From Palsa-504 sp963790065 (GTDB lineage Bacteria; Actinomycetota; Actinomycetes; Streptosporangiales; Streptosporangiaceae): a stretch of DNA of 64,000 nt. The notes beneath the pieces were generated by a model, which was not told the origin of the DNA, did not search any database, and worked only from the letters and a program-made list of their open reading frames with translations. Each line of letters begins with the position of its first letter. Position 1 is the first letter of the stretch. Positions 9,648 through 20,822 of this stretch are shown here, piece after piece. Made by a program: the position numbers and the translations under genes. The stretch lies in assembly GCA_963790065.1 (NCBI GenBank), contig CAWBNK010000024.1, positions 1 to 64,000 of the forward strand. The letters are read 5' to 3'.

Positions 9648-10514
9648 ATGGCAGGGCCTGGCGATGAGACAGCAGCAGGCGCGGGCGGCCACCCCGATCT
9701 GCGGGCCTCGCACGCCGACCGCGACCAGGTTATCGACGTGCTCAAGGCCGCGTTCGTGGCCGGGCGGCTGGACCGCGACGAGCTCGACCTGCGGGTCGGC
9801 CAGGCACTCGCATCGCGGACCTGCGCGGAACTGGCCGCCCTCACCGCCGACCTGCCCCGGCCGGTCACCGTCCCGCGGCCAGGTAAGACGCCCCGGGAGG
9901 CGATCGCGCACTACCAGCGGGCGGTGACCGAACAGGAGCGGAGGCACGGGCCCGACCATGCGGACACGATCGCGGCCCGCGCCAGCCTGGCCTCGGCGTT
10001 CCGCGCCGCCGGACGGCTCCGCGACGCGATCGGGCAGTACGAGCGGGTGCTCGGCGACCGGGAGCGAATCGAGGGCGCCGATCATCCTCTTGCGATCGCG
10101 GCCCGCGCCAACCTGGCCTTTGCCTACCGGAGCGCGGGGCGGTTCCGCGACGCGATCCCGCAGTACGAGCGCACGCTGGCGGACCGGATCAGGATCCAGG
10201 GGCCGGATCACCCGGACACCCTGGCCGCGCGGTCCTACCTGGCCGCCTGCTACCAGCAGGCCTGCCGGCTGACCGACGCGATCCCCCAGTACAAGCGCGC
10301 GCTGGCCGACAGCGAACGGACCCTCGGGGCCGGCGACACCCAGACGCTGACCACCCGGTGTAACCTCGCCTCCGCCTACTACACCGCCGGCCGGGTCACC
10401 GAGGTCCTGGTGGTCTTGCACCGGGCCCTCACCGACTGTGAGCGTTACCTGGGTCCGGATCATCAGATGACCCGGACGGTACGAGCGAACCTCGACGCCG
10501 CCGCCCAGATCTGA
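9648..10514 (+). CDS. DUF1707 domain protein with tetratricopeptide repeats
   Basis: ATG 9648 is chosen because GGAAGG sits eight bases upstream; the frame is open further 5' but without family features. Residues about 15-65 (LRASHADRDQVIDVLKAAF, GRLDRDELDLRVGQAL, TCAELAALTADLP) form a DUF1707 (SHOCT-like) domain. The rest is four or five 42-residue TPR units of the kinesin-light-chain/NB-ARC type (AIxQYERxLxDRERI, HPxTLAARxxLAxAY). No membrane segment follows DUF1707, unlike most members. It is 12 bases upstream of gltX and probably co-transcribed. It may be a protein-interaction scaffold. Confidence 0.8.
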   Translation: MAGPGDETAAGAGGHPDLRASHADRDQVIDVLKAAFVAGRLDRDELDLRVGQALASRTCAELAALTADLPRPVTVPRPGKTPREAIAHYQRAVTEQERRHGPDHADTIAARASLASAFRAAGRLRDAIGQYERVLGDRERIEGADHPLAIAARANLAFAYRSAGRFRDAIPQYERTLADRIRIQGPDHPDTLAARSYLAACYQQACRLTDAIPQYKRALADSERTLGAGDTQTLTTRCNLASAYYTAGRVTEVLVVLHRALTDCERYLGPDHQMTRTVRANLDAAAQI

Positions 10515-10526
10515 GGGGCTGGGTCC

Positions 10527-11936
10527 ATGCCCGATGCCACCCGGGTCCGCTTCGCCCCGTCGCCGACCGGCCTGTTCCACGTCGGCGGGGCCCGGTCGGC
10601 CCTGTTCAACTGGGCGCTGGCCCGGCAGGCACGCGGCCGGTTCGTGCTGCGGATCGAGGACACCGACGCCGAGCGCAACCGCCCCGAGTGGGCCGCGGGG
10701 ATCATCAGCGCGCTGGCCGCCATCGGCATCAGCAGCGACGACCCGGCGTTCGAGGGACCGTACTTCGCCTCGCGCAGCGCCGGGGCCCACCGCGAAGCGG
10801 CGCTGCGGCTGGCGTCCGGCGGGCAGGCGTACTACTGCGACTGCAGCCGGGAGGACCTGGCCGGGCGGACCGGTGCGCAGCAGCGGGGCTATGACGGGTA
10901 CTGCCGCGACCGCGGCCTGTCCTACGAGCCCGGCCGGGCGCTGCGGTTCCGCACCCCGGAGACCGGCCGCACGGTGGTAGACGACGTGATCCGGGGGCGT
11001 ACCGAGTTCCCCAACGACGCCATGGAGGACTTCGTCATCGCCCGCGGCGACGGCACGCCGGTATTCGTGCTGGCCAACGCGGTCGATGACATCCGCGAAC
11101 GCATCACGCATGTCGTCCGCGGCGAGGAGCACCTGTCCAATACTCCGAAGCAGCAGTTGCTGTGGCAGGCACTCGGCGTAACGCCCCCGGTATGGGCCCA
11201 CCTGCCGGTGATCGTGAACGAGCGGCGCCAGAAGCTGTCCAAGCGCCGGGACCAGGTGGCGCTGGAGGATTACCTGGCCGAGGGCTACCTGCCCGCGGCG
11301 CTGGTCAACTACCTGATGCTGCTGGGCTGGGGGCCTCGCGACGGTGCCGAGATCCGTCCCTACCCCGAGCTGGAGGCCATGTTCCGGCTGCAGGACGTGA
11401 GCAAGGCACCGGCCTACTTCGACACCAGGAAGCTGGCCGCGTTCAACGGCGAGTACATCCGGGCCCAGAGCGTCGAGCAGTTCATCGCGGCCTGCCAGCG
11501 CTGGCTGGTCGCCCCGTATGCGCCCTGGACCCCGGACCAGTTCGACGCTGCGGTGTTCCGGGCCGTCGCCGGGCTGGCGCAGACCCGGCTGACGGTGCTC
11601 AGCGAGATCACCAGGTACGTGGACTGGCTGTTCCTGGCGCAGCCGCCGGAAGACGAGGCCTCGTGGGCCAAGGCCATGCGACCGGGCGCAGCGACCATCC
11701 TGGCGTCGGTGCGCACCAACTGGGCCGGAGCGGACTGGACGGCGGAGGCGCTCCGGGGCGGGCTGGCGGCGGCCGCCGCCGAGCACGACCTCAAGCTGGC
11801 CAAGGCGCAGGCCCCGGTCCGGGTCGCCGTGACCGGCCGCGCGGTCGGGCTGCCGCTGTTCGAGTCGGTCGAGGTGCTGGGCCGCGAGCGCACGCTGGCC
11901 CGCATCGACGCCGCGACGGCGAAGCTGGCCGCATAG
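10527..11936 (+). CDS. gltX: Glutamyl-tRNA synthetase
   Basis: A 469-residue class I aminoacyl-tRNA synthetase that charges tRNA-Glu. The HIGH-type motif is PSPTGLFHVGG near residue 11 and the KMSKS-type motif is KLSKRR near residue 235. The Glu-specific FVLRIEDTD and VRGEEHLSNTPKQ blocks are present, as is an anticodon-binding helical C-terminal domain, so this is a full GluRS and not the short GluQ-RS. CDCS in the middle could hold zinc. It follows the DUF1707-TPR gene by 12 bases and ends in a strong terminator. Confidence 0.93.
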   Translation: MPDATRVRFAPSPTGLFHVGGARSALFNWALARQARGRFVLRIEDTDAERNRPEWAAGIISALAAIGISSDDPAFEGPYFASRSAGAHREAALRLASGGQAYYCDCSREDLAGRTGAQQRGYDGYCRDRGLSYEPGRALRFRTPETGRTVVDDVIRGRTEFPNDAMEDFVIARGDGTPVFVLANAVDDIRERITHVVRGEEHLSNTPKQQLLWQALGVTPPVWAHLPVIVNERRQKLSKRRDQVALEDYLAEGYLPAALVNYLMLLGWGPRDGAEIRPYPELEAMFRLQDVSKAPAYFDTRKLAAFNGEYIRAQSVEQFIAACQRWLVAPYAPWTPDQFDAAVFRAVAGLAQTRLTVLSEITRYVDWLFLAQPPEDEASWAKAMRPGAATILASVRTNWAGADWTAEALRGGLAAAAAEHDLKLAKAQAPVRVAVTGRAVGLPLFESVEVLGRERTLARIDAATAKLAA

Positions 11937-11951
11937 CGACCAGCGGAAAAT

Positions 11952-11989
11952 GTCCAGGCCGGCCCGGACCAGCCAGAGCCGGCCTGGAC
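11952..11989. terminator. Bidirectional terminator between gltX and katG
   Basis: A perfect 12-base inverted repeat (11952-11963 with 11978-11989, GTCCAGGCCGGC arm) with a 14-base loop lies between the convergent gltX and katG stops. There is no clear U tract, as is common in actinomycetes. Confidence 0.8.
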
Positions 11990-11996
11990 GGAACGA

Positions 11997-14222
<2,226 letters not shown>

Positions 14223-14256
14223 GCGAATCCTCTCCGGGCTTGGCTGGTCTCGGTAT

Positions 14257-14694
14257 CTATGAATCGGAGCAACTGGGGCACAGGCCCCAGTAGACGACTT
14301 CGGCCTCGCCGATCGCGTAGCCGTGGTCGTCGGAAGGGGTCAAGCAGGGCGCCTCGCCGACGGCGCAGTCGACATCCGCGACGGCCCCGCACGACCGGCA
14401 CACGACATGGTGGTGGTTGTCCCCCACGCGGCCCTCGAACCGGGGCTGGCTCCCGGCCGGCTCGAGGCGGCGGATGAGCCCCGCCGCGGTGAGCGCGTGC
14501 AGGGCGTCATACACGGCTTGCAGGGAGATGTGGCCGATCCGCTCGCGCACCCCGGAGGTGATCTCCTCGATGCCGAGGTGGTCACCGTCCCGGACGGTCT
14601 CGAGCAGCGCCACGCGGGCGGCCGTTACCCGCAGGCCCACCCCGCGCAGGTCCTCGGCGGTGGCAGGAGTCCGAGGCGCGGTCACGACGCCCAA
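14257..14694 (-). CDS. furA: FurA-type peroxide/iron-responsive repressor
   Basis: A 145-residue Fur-family protein with an N-terminal winged helix (LQAVYDALHALTAAGLIRRL as recognition region) and the metal-binding core DNHHHVVCRSC. Cys99 and Cys102 pair with the C-terminal CPSC as a structural zinc site. In actinomycetes FurA represses itself and the downstream katG until peroxide or metal loss releases it; the same order is seen here. Start is ATG 14694; GTG at 14688 is an alternative. Confidence 0.9.
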   Translation of the reverse strand: MGVVTAPRTPATAEDLRGVGLRVTAARVALLETVRDGDHLGIEEITSGVRERIGHISLQAVYDALHALTAAGLIRRLEPAGSQPRFEGRVGDNHHHVVCRSCGAVADVDCAVGEAPCLTPSDDHGYAIGEAEVVYWGLCPSCSDS

Positions 14695-14768
14695 CCTATC
14701 CCGCTAAACACGAACGATACAAGAGAACAAATAGTCCAAGTTTGATACACCGCCGGTCCGCGCCGGCC
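14695..14768. promoter_or_regulatory. AT-rich divergent promoter region, furA and pth2
   Basis: A short AT-rich island (about 14,702-14,748, including ACGATACAAGAGAACAAATA) stands out from the surrounding high-GC sequence and separates furA from the divergent hydrolase gene. FurA boxes in actinomycetes are AT-rich sites at this position, so it is the likely autoregulatory site. I could not define a clean palindrome. Confidence 0.5.
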
Positions 14769-15236
14769 ATGATCGGCAGCAGTACCCTGGGCCGTTCGGC
14801 GGCATTGAATTTCGAGGTGCAGGTGGACGAGGAAGCCGGTCTCCGCCCGACCAAGCAGGTCATCGTCATCCGGCGGGACCTGAGGATGCGGCGCGGCAAG
14901 GAGATCGCCCAGGGCGCGCACGCCGCCTCGGCGTGGCTGGCCGAACGTGTCCTGAGCGATCTCCGCCCGGACGGCACCGCCGGCCCCCTGAAGCTCGCCG
15001 CCGCCGAACGGGCCTGGCTGGAAACCAGCTTCCGCAAGGTGACGGTCAAGGTGGGCTCGGAAGAGGAGCTGATGGCTGTGTACCACCAGGCGCTCGCCGC
15101 CGGGCTCGCCGTGCACCTGATCACCGACCGCGGCCTGACCGAGTTCGGCGGGGTGCCCACCCGGACCTGCCTGGCCATCGGCCCGGACTTTGACGACCTC
15201 ATCGACCCGGTGACCGGCGATCTAGAGCTGTACTGA
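14742..15236 (+). CDS. Type-2 peptidyl-tRNA hydrolase
   Basis: The core KQVIVIRRDLRMRRGKEIAQ, GAHAASAWL and the end block LTEFGGVPTRTCLAIGPD are the Pth2 signature. Pth2 releases peptides from prematurely dropped peptidyl-tRNA. It is typical of archaea and eukaryotes and occurs in some actinobacteria besides the bacterial Pth1. The start is uncertain: ATG 14742 or 14769 would place the leader in the AT-rich promoter island, whereas GTG 14823, preceded by GAGG, begins close to the conserved core and is the more likely start. Confidence 0.85.
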   Translation: MIHRRSAPAMIGSSTLGRSAALNFEVQVDEEAGLRPTKQVIVIRRDLRMRRGKEIAQGAHAASAWLAERVLSDLRPDGTAGPLKLAAAERAWLETSFRKVTVKVGSEEELMAVYHQALAAGLAVHLITDRGLTEFGGVPTRTCLAIGPDFDDLIDPVTGDLELY

Positions 15237-15295
15237 ACGAAGCGGGTGCGTGCCTCGCCTAACCCAGGCGCGGGGCGGGCTAGGCGTGCGGCGGG

Positions 15296-15949
15296 CTAGG
15301 CGCGCATTCCGGTCAGCATGGCCGTCAGCAGCCGGGCCACGCGCGGCTCGACGTCGACCACCGCGTGCGCGAGGCGAGGGTCGCTGCGGTACAGCGCGGC
15401 GGCCTCCGGGCCGGGCGTCGCCATCTGCCAGAACGCGCCGGACATCGCGGTCGCCGCCGCGATCAGGTCGACGCCGTCCCGCTCGGTCAGCCCGGGCAGC
15501 AGCCGCCGCACCACGGCCACGATCGCTGCCACCTCGGCCAAGGTGACCAGCTTGAAGGCGCGGACCGTCTCCAGCGAGACGTTCCGCTCCAGGTTGAGCG
15601 GCGCCTGCGCCAGCAGGTCGCAGAACAGGCCCCGGGCCGCGAGCGTGCCGGCGAACGCATCCGCCACGGCGGCGGGCGCCGGCGCCGCGAGGCCCTCGAG
15701 TTCCGTCCGCAACGCGGCCGACCACTCCCGCCAGCCGTCCGCGGTGAGCCGCAGGAAGATCTCCTCCCGCGTCTCGAAGTAACGGAGCAACGCCGACTTG
15801 TGCATGCCGACCGCCTCGGCGATCTCGGTCAGCGTGATCTGCCTGATGCCCCGCTCCGCCCCCAGCCGCCGCGCCGCGGCCAGGATCGCGGCCTCGCGCA
15901 GCTGCTTGGCGGCGGCACTGCGCGCCCGCTGGAAGTCCGGCACCGTCAT
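15296..15949 (-). CDS. TetR-family repressor
   Basis: A 217-residue regulator. The N-terminal helix-turn-helix is ITLTEIAEAVGMHKSALLRY, followed by FETREEIFLRLTADG and a helical ligand-binding domain. ATG 15949 (MTVPDF) is preferred over an in-frame start six residues upstream because it leaves the operator outside the gene. The divergent SDR gene 59 bases away and a perfect palindrome between them indicate that it represses itself and the SDR gene until a small ligand binds. Confidence 0.88.
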   Translation of the reverse strand: MTVPDFQRARSAAAKQLREAAILAAARRLGAERGIRQITLTEIAEAVGMHKSALLRYFETREEIFLRLTADGWREWSAALRTELEGLAAPAPAAVADAFAGTLAARGLFCDLLAQAPLNLERNVSLETVRAFKLVTLAEVAAIVAVVRRLLPGLTERDGVDLIAAATAMSGAFWQMATPGPEAAALYRSDPRLAHAVVDVEPRVARLLTAMLTGMRA

Positions 15950-15959
15950 CGACCGACCA

Positions 15960-15980
15960 TAACACAACTAAGTTGTGTTA
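15960..15980. promoter_or_regulatory. TetR operator palindrome
   Basis: A perfect inverted repeat with nine-base arms TAACACAAC and GTTGTGTTA around TAA. A degenerate second copy follows (AACAAAACTGTGTTGT, about 15,982-15,998). It sits between the TetR start and the divergent SDR start, the standard site for a local TetR operator. The AT-rich arms make it conspicuous in this high-GC DNA. Confidence 0.85.
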
Positions 15981-16008
15981 TTAACAAAACTGTGTTGTAC
16001 TAACTGGC

Positions 16009-16872
16009 ATGAAACAAGTCTGGTTCATCACCGGTTCCTCGCGCGGCTTCGGCCGCGCCCTGGTGCGCGCCGCGCTGGAGGCCGGCGACCTGGTCGCCGC
16101 GACGGCCCGCCGGCCGGAACAACTCGCCGATCTGGACTACGGGGACGCCATCTGTCCCATCGCGCTCGACGTCACCGACGCGGCCGCGGTACGGTCGGCG
16201 ATCGCCGAGGCCCGCGAGCGCTTCGGCCGGCTCGACGTGATCGTCAACAACGCCGGCTACGCGAACGTGTCGCCGATCGAGACCACGACGGACGAGGACT
16301 TCCGCGCGCAGTTCGAGACCAACTTCTGGGGTGTCTACCACGTGTCGAAGGCGGCCATCCCGGTGCTGCGCGAGCAGGGCAGCGGGATCGTCATGCAGTT
16401 CTCGTCCATGGGCGGACGCGTCGGCGGCTCGCCCGGCATCGCCTCCTACCAGGCGGCCAAGTTCGCCATCGACGGCTTCAGCCGGGTGCTGGCGGCCGAG
16501 ACCGCGCCGTTCGGCGTGCGGGTGATCGTGGTGGAGCCGAGCGGCTTCAAGACCGACTGGGCCGGATCCTCGATGATCATCCGCGACATCCCCGAGGCCT
16601 ACGCCGGGACCGTCGGCGCCATCAACCGGCGGGTCCGGCAGAACCCGGCCGGCCCGGCCGGCGACCCCGCGCGCGCGGCCGAGATCCTGGTCCAGGTGGC
16701 CAAGCGCCGCGACATCCCCTATCACCTGCCACTCGGCGTCACCGCCGCCGAAGGCTCGATCCAGCTCGACGAGCGCCTCCTGGCCGAAGACCTCAAATGG
16801 CGCGCCGTCAGCCGCTCCGCCGACTTCGCCGAGCCCTACCCCGCCGACTTCCCGCCCGACACCGCGGGCTAA
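16009..16872 (+). CDS. SDR-family oxidoreductase controlled by the TetR
   Basis: A 287-residue classical SDR. The NADP(H) motif is TGSSRGFG with Arg after the second Gly, the structural motif is NNAG, and the catalytic set is Ser (QFSSMGG) and YxxxK (SYQAAK). Length and the C-terminal block are usual for SDR short-chain ketoreductases of unknown substrate. ATG 16009 is 28 bases from the operator palindrome, so it is expected to be repressed by the divergent TetR protein. Confidence 0.88.
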   Translation: MKQVWFITGSSRGFGRALVRAALEAGDLVAATARRPEQLADLDYGDAICPIALDVTDAAAVRSAIAEARERFGRLDVIVNNAGYANVSPIETTTDEDFRAQFETNFWGVYHVSKAAIPVLREQGSGIVMQFSSMGGRVGGSPGIASYQAAKFAIDGFSRVLAAETAPFGVRVIVVEPSGFKTDWAGSSMIIRDIPEAYAGTVGAINRRVRQNPAGPAGDPARAAEILVQVAKRRDIPYHLPLGVTAAEGSIQLDERLLAEDLKWRAVSRSADFAEPYPADFPPDTAG

Positions 16873-17004
16873 GCGGGTTAGGGCACCGGCGCGTCGTTCA
16901 CACTGCAGGCCCAGGGCCCACCGCCACGGGCAACCGGGACCCCGCACCAGCCGCGACTCGTTCTGAGGACCGATCGGGGCCCGGGATGCGCTCCGTAACC
17001 GCAG

Positions 17005-18703
17005 GTACTGGGTGGGTCTTGTCGTGTAGCTCCGCCCGGAGGGGGTGTGCCAGATCAGGAGACCGGGCTCGGGTTGCTCGAGCCGCCACCCGTTGGCCTG
17101 CTTGAGGCGATGGTGGTGTCTGCACAGCGGAGCCAGGTCGCATTCGCAGGTGATCCCGCCTTTGTCCCAGGCGATGGTGTGGTCCAGGTCGCATCCGGCT
17201 GCGGGTCGTCCGCAGCCGGGTGCGGTGCACCGGGCGTTGCGGGCCCGGATCAGGTGCTGGAGCTTGCGGCTGGGCCGGTACCCGGTCTCCGCGTGCTCGT
17301 GGTGGCAGCTGCCCCGGGCGACCGGCGTGATCTGGACCCGCCGCTGCCGCAGCCAGTCCCGCAGGTCACTACCCGGCGCGGCCGGGCTCCGGGGAGCCGC
17401 GGGCGGTTCCGGGCGGGGGGTGCCGGCCGGGGATGCAGCCGTGGGCGGCGGCGGTGCCGTCCGGGTTCAAGAACGTGACACACCACCGGGTATGCGAGTT
17501 CCTGGCCGCAGCGGCCAGCAGGTCCTTGGCGTCGGCGTTGTCGATCACGCCGAACCCGTCCACCTCGGCCGGGTCCGGGGACCCGTCCTGCTGCGCCGTC
17601 CACGGCACCGTGATGGTGACCTGCGCCGACACACTCGGCCCCGTGTCCTTCGCGCCTGGCCCGGTGCCCCCGCCACAAGAGCCGGTGCCCCCGCCACAAG
17701 AGCCGGTGTCCGCTCCGCCCGGCCCGGTGTCCTTCCCGCTCGGACCGGTGCCCTCCTGGCCCGGACTGACATTGTCCGTGCCCGGGCCGGTGTCGTGCTG
17801 GGGGGCGAGTCCGGTGCGGCTGTCGCGTTCTTGGAGCAAGTCGAGCATGGCCCGGACCCGCAGCTCGTCCAGGGTGCCGGGGTACCCGGCGTCGCGCAGG
17901 CCGGCGGCGCGCTGTTCGAGGTGCTGCCAGGAGGCGATGACCTCGGCGGAGGGCAGTTCCCGGGCGGTGAGGCCGGCGTTGCCGGACTGCTCGCGGAACC
18001 GGCGGACCTCGGCGACCCGGCGGGCGGCTTCCTTGCGCCGCCGGACCGCGTCCGGGTCCAGCTTCAGCACCAGCTTGCCCGCCGCCGCCCGCAGCTTCCC
18101 GTACGTCACCGTCCCCGCCAGCTCAGCCAGCTCGGCGTCAGCCTTAGCCGCGTCAGCGGCGGACAGGATGCTGGTCTCTTCCTCGATGATCCGCAGGTGC
18201 ACCGCATTGATCGTCCCGGCGCCCAGCGCGGCGAAGGTCCGGGGCAGCCGCTCGGCCACGGCACGCGCGTACTCCATCTGCCCGGCCGCGGAGTTGTAGG
18301 TCAGGTGGAGTTCATCGGCCAGCTCGTCGGCGGCGAACTCGCCCCGGGGGCCGCGAGCCGCAGCCCGGCGGCCGAATTCGCCGATCGCGGTCATCGCGAA
18401 CCAGGCGCTCCACGATTCCTGCCGCTTGGCCGCGGCAATGAACCCGACCAGCTGGTCATCCGACAACCCCGCCACACCGGGGCCGCCCGCGCCGCCGACC
18501 AGCTCCATGAGGGTGGCCGTCATCGCACCGGGCAGCAGGTCCGGGGACGGCCCAGACTGCGCGAACCGGTCCGGGTCAAACTCTTCCGCGGGCAAGCAGA
18601 AGAACAGGCCCTGCTCTGGTCCGGACTCGGCATCAGGCAGCAGGGATCCCTCCGGCTCCTCGCCGTCATCCTCGTCTGGATCGGGGAACGGGTCCTGGTG
18701 CAT
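17005..18703 (-). pseudogene. DUF222/HNH endonuclease gene, frameshifted before the HNH domain
   Basis: ATG 18703 opens a DUF222 protein (SDDQLVGFIAAAKRQESW, QMEYARAVAERLPRTFAALG). A Gly/Thr/Pro-rich linker with GGGTGSC repeats follows, then VTITVPWTAQ and the conserved RWCVTFLNPDGTAAAHGC. The frame stops at 17369-17371, but the HNH nuclease part continues in the next frame (DLRDWLRQRRVQITPVARGS, GCDLDHTIAWDKGG, CRHHHRLKQANGW). One base change near the six-G run 17415-17420 would join them. The natural C-terminal stop is also unclear near 17,005. Many actinomycetes carry families of these genes in variable states. Confidence 0.8.
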
Positions 18704-18739
18704 TAGCCACCGTCCGTTCGGGAGAAGATCTAAACACCC

Positions 18740-18860
18740 CGTGCCCACAATTGTATCATTAAAGTGGAGCTTAAAGCCATAATTACGAACGATTTTTCAT
18801 TCATTTAATACTTTGCCAGCATCAATCGAGCAGAAGATCGATTTTCGACTCGGCTTAGGA
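18740..18860. other. AT-rich intergenic island
   Basis: About 120 bases between the HNH gene start and the GrpB-like gene stop have far lower GC than their surroundings (ACAATTGTATCATTAAAG, CATAATTACGAACGATTTTT). Part of it can supply the promoter of the leftward HNH gene. No ORF, RNA gene or clear mobile-element end is seen. Confidence 0.5.
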
Positions 18861-18917
18861 AACGTCGGCTTCAGAATGCGCAGTCCCGCGATGGCCGTGC
18901 TACCGGCCAGATCGCCC

Positions 18918-19529
18918 TCACTCCTCGAGCAGGCCGGTGGCCAGGAACGCCCGGTGATAGATCTCCCTGACGACCTGCTGCTTGCGGGCGTTGTACTGCA
19001 TGACGTGCTCTCCGGCCGCGTTGGCCGCGGAGGCGGCCTGGCGCTTGGCGGCGGCGTAGCGGTCGCGCTCCGCAGGGTTGCCCCGCAGCCAGCCACGGAA
19101 GATCCGGTGCCTGACCAGCTCGGGGCTGTCGAACCCGAAGACGTGGAGATTGCAGCGCGGTTCGTCGGCCCGCAGCGCCCGGTGGCCGTACCACCAGGGC
19201 TCGCGGATCACCAGCCGGAACCCGATCGCCTCCAGCGCCGGTACGTAGTCCCGCTCGCGGTCGGGATCGGCGACCGTCAGGTCGATGTCGATGACGGGCT
19301 TGGCCGCCAGCCCCGGAACCGCCGTGGAGCCTACGTGCTCAAGCTGCAGCACCCGCCAGCCCAGCGCCTGCCGGATCTGGCTCGCCAGGTCGTCGTACTG
19401 CCTCGGCCAGCCGGGGTCGGGATCAGTTACCTCGATGCCGGTGGCCGGGGTGACGCCGGGCACCCACGGATCGGCTCCGGCGGGCGGCTCGGGCTCGGTG
19501 AACGTCACGATCTCGGCTCGGGTGGGCAT
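18918..19529 (-). CDS. GrpB/UPF0157 nucleotidyltransferase-fold protein
   Basis: A 203-residue GrpB-family protein. The nucleotidyltransferase-type GS motif with its acidic pair is seen in HVGSTAVPGLAAKPVIDIDL, and RCNLHVFGFDSPE and YHRAF complete the family pattern. Members often act on, or are fused to, CoA or nucleotide enzymes, but no general substrate is known. An N-terminal extension of about 30 residues precedes the domain. It lies 39 bases downstream of the monooxygenase gene on the same strand. Confidence 0.82.
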   Translation of the reverse strand: MPTRAEIVTFTEPEPPAGADPWVPGVTPATGIEVTDPDPGWPRQYDDLASQIRQALGWRVLQLEHVGSTAVPGLAAKPVIDIDLTVADPDRERDYVPALEAIGFRLVIREPWWYGHRALRADEPRCNLHVFGFDSPELVRHRIFRGWLRGNPAERDRYAAAKRQAASAANAAGEHVMQYNARKQQVVREIYHRAFLATGLLEE

Positions 19530-19568
19530 CCGAGCAGTTTATTTCCCGCGCCTGGCGAGGATGCATGA

Positions 19569-20822
19569 TCACGGGCGCGCGGCCAGATGCTCCGCGAGGT
19601 GACCGATCACTTCGCGGGCGTCGTCCTCGATGCCGTAGATGAACGAGGACTTGCGCCGCCGCAGCACGGGCAGCCCCAGCGCGTACAGTCCCGGGCTGTC
19701 GACCACGCCGCCCTCGTGGTTCAGCCGGCCCTTTGCGTCGATCACGGGCACGTCCAGCCACCCGTAGTCAGGCCGGAAGCCGGTGGCCCACACGATCGCG
19801 CGGATCTCGCCGCTGCCCAGGTCGAGCTGCAGCCGTGCGGAACTGGGCACGCGCGTCGGCTCGAAGCGCTCGGGCGGGCCGACCTCGGCGTCGCGCCCGG
19901 CTTCCCGGGCCCATTCGTCGAACGTGTCCAGCAGGCGCCGCTGCTTGAGGTCCGCCAGCGAGAACATGTTGCGCAGGCCGCCGGAGAACAGCGCGCGGCC
20001 GTCGCGTACCGCCGCCCAGCGGCCCACCAGCTCGACGCCCATCGAGGTGAGCGCGTTGAGATCGAGCGTGGCCCGTTCGGGCGTCCCGACGAGCTGAGGC
20101 GAGGGCAGCCGCCGGGCCCGGGTGAGATCCTCGACCTCGTCGTATCGCTGGTCCCACACGCCCGACGCGTCCATCCACCACAGCACGTCGCGGCCGCGGT
20201 ACGTGCGCGGCAGCCGGACGTGCTCGCCCACCGAGAGAGTCACCGGCCGGCCCGACCGCTGCAGCTCGGCGGCCAGCTGCACGCCGGTCGCCGACGCTCC
20301 CACCACGAGCACGCCGCCGTCCGGGAGCTTGGCCGGGCCGCGGTAGTCGAACGGCGTCAGCTGCTCGACGGACCCCGGCACCGCCGCGGCGAACGGCGGC
20401 ACCGAGGGCCGATTGCAGGCGCCGCTCGCGATGACCACGGCCCGGGCGCCGAAATCGCCCTGGCTCGTGCTCACGTGGTATCCGGCGCCGGTGCGCCGCA
20501 CCGATGTGACGTCCGTGCCGGTCCGCACGGGCGCGCGCGAGACCGCGGCGAAGCGCTCGATGAACTCGGTCACTTCCCCCATGGTCATGTAACCGTCGGG
20601 ATCCGGTCCCCCGTAGCGCTGGCCCGGCAGGCGGCTCTGCCAGTTAGGGGTAAGCAGCCGCAGCGAGTCCCACCGTTCGCGCCGCCAGGAATTCGCCACC
20701 TGGCCACGCTCGAGCACGACGTGGTCGATTGACCGGCCGGACAGGAAGTGGCTGGCGGCGAGGCCCGCGTGCCCCGCGCCGATGACGACGGCGGCGGCGC
20801 GCTCGGTGGGCTGGCTGCTCAG
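19569..20822 (-). CDS. CzcO-like flavin monooxygenase/NAD(P)-binding protein
   Basis: The FAD motif is VVIGAGHAGLAASHFL and the NADPH motif is LVVGASATGVQLA; VVIASGACNRPSVPPF and AIVWATGFRPDYGWL are typical of flavin-containing monooxygenases. The enzyme would oxygenate a soft nucleophile or carbonyl. No ATG fits: a TTG at 20855 opens the frame without a clear ribosome site, whereas CTG 20822 is preceded by AAAGGA five to six bases upstream, so a rare CTG start is proposed. It is 49 bases downstream of the osmC-like gene and probably in its operon. Confidence 0.8.
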   Translation of the reverse strand: MSSQPTERAAAVVIGAGHAGLAASHFLSGRSIDHVVLERGQVANSWRRERWDSLRLLTPNWQSRLPGQRYGGPDPDGYMTMGEVTEFIERFAAVSRAPVRTGTDVTSVRRTGAGYHVSTSQGDFGARAVVIASGACNRPSVPPFAAAVPGSVEQLTPFDYRGPAKLPDGGVLVVGASATGVQLAAELQRSGRPVTLSVGEHVRLPRTYRGRDVLWWMDASGVWDQRYDEVEDLTRARRLPSPQLVGTPERATLDLNALTSMGVELVGRWAAVRDGRALFSGGLRNMFSLADLKQRRLLDTFDEWAREAGRDAEVGPPERFEPTRVPSSARLQLDLGSGEIRAIVWATGFRPDYGWLDVPVIDAKGRLNHEGGVVDSPGLYALGLPVLRRRKSSFIYGIEDDAREVIGHLAEHLAARP

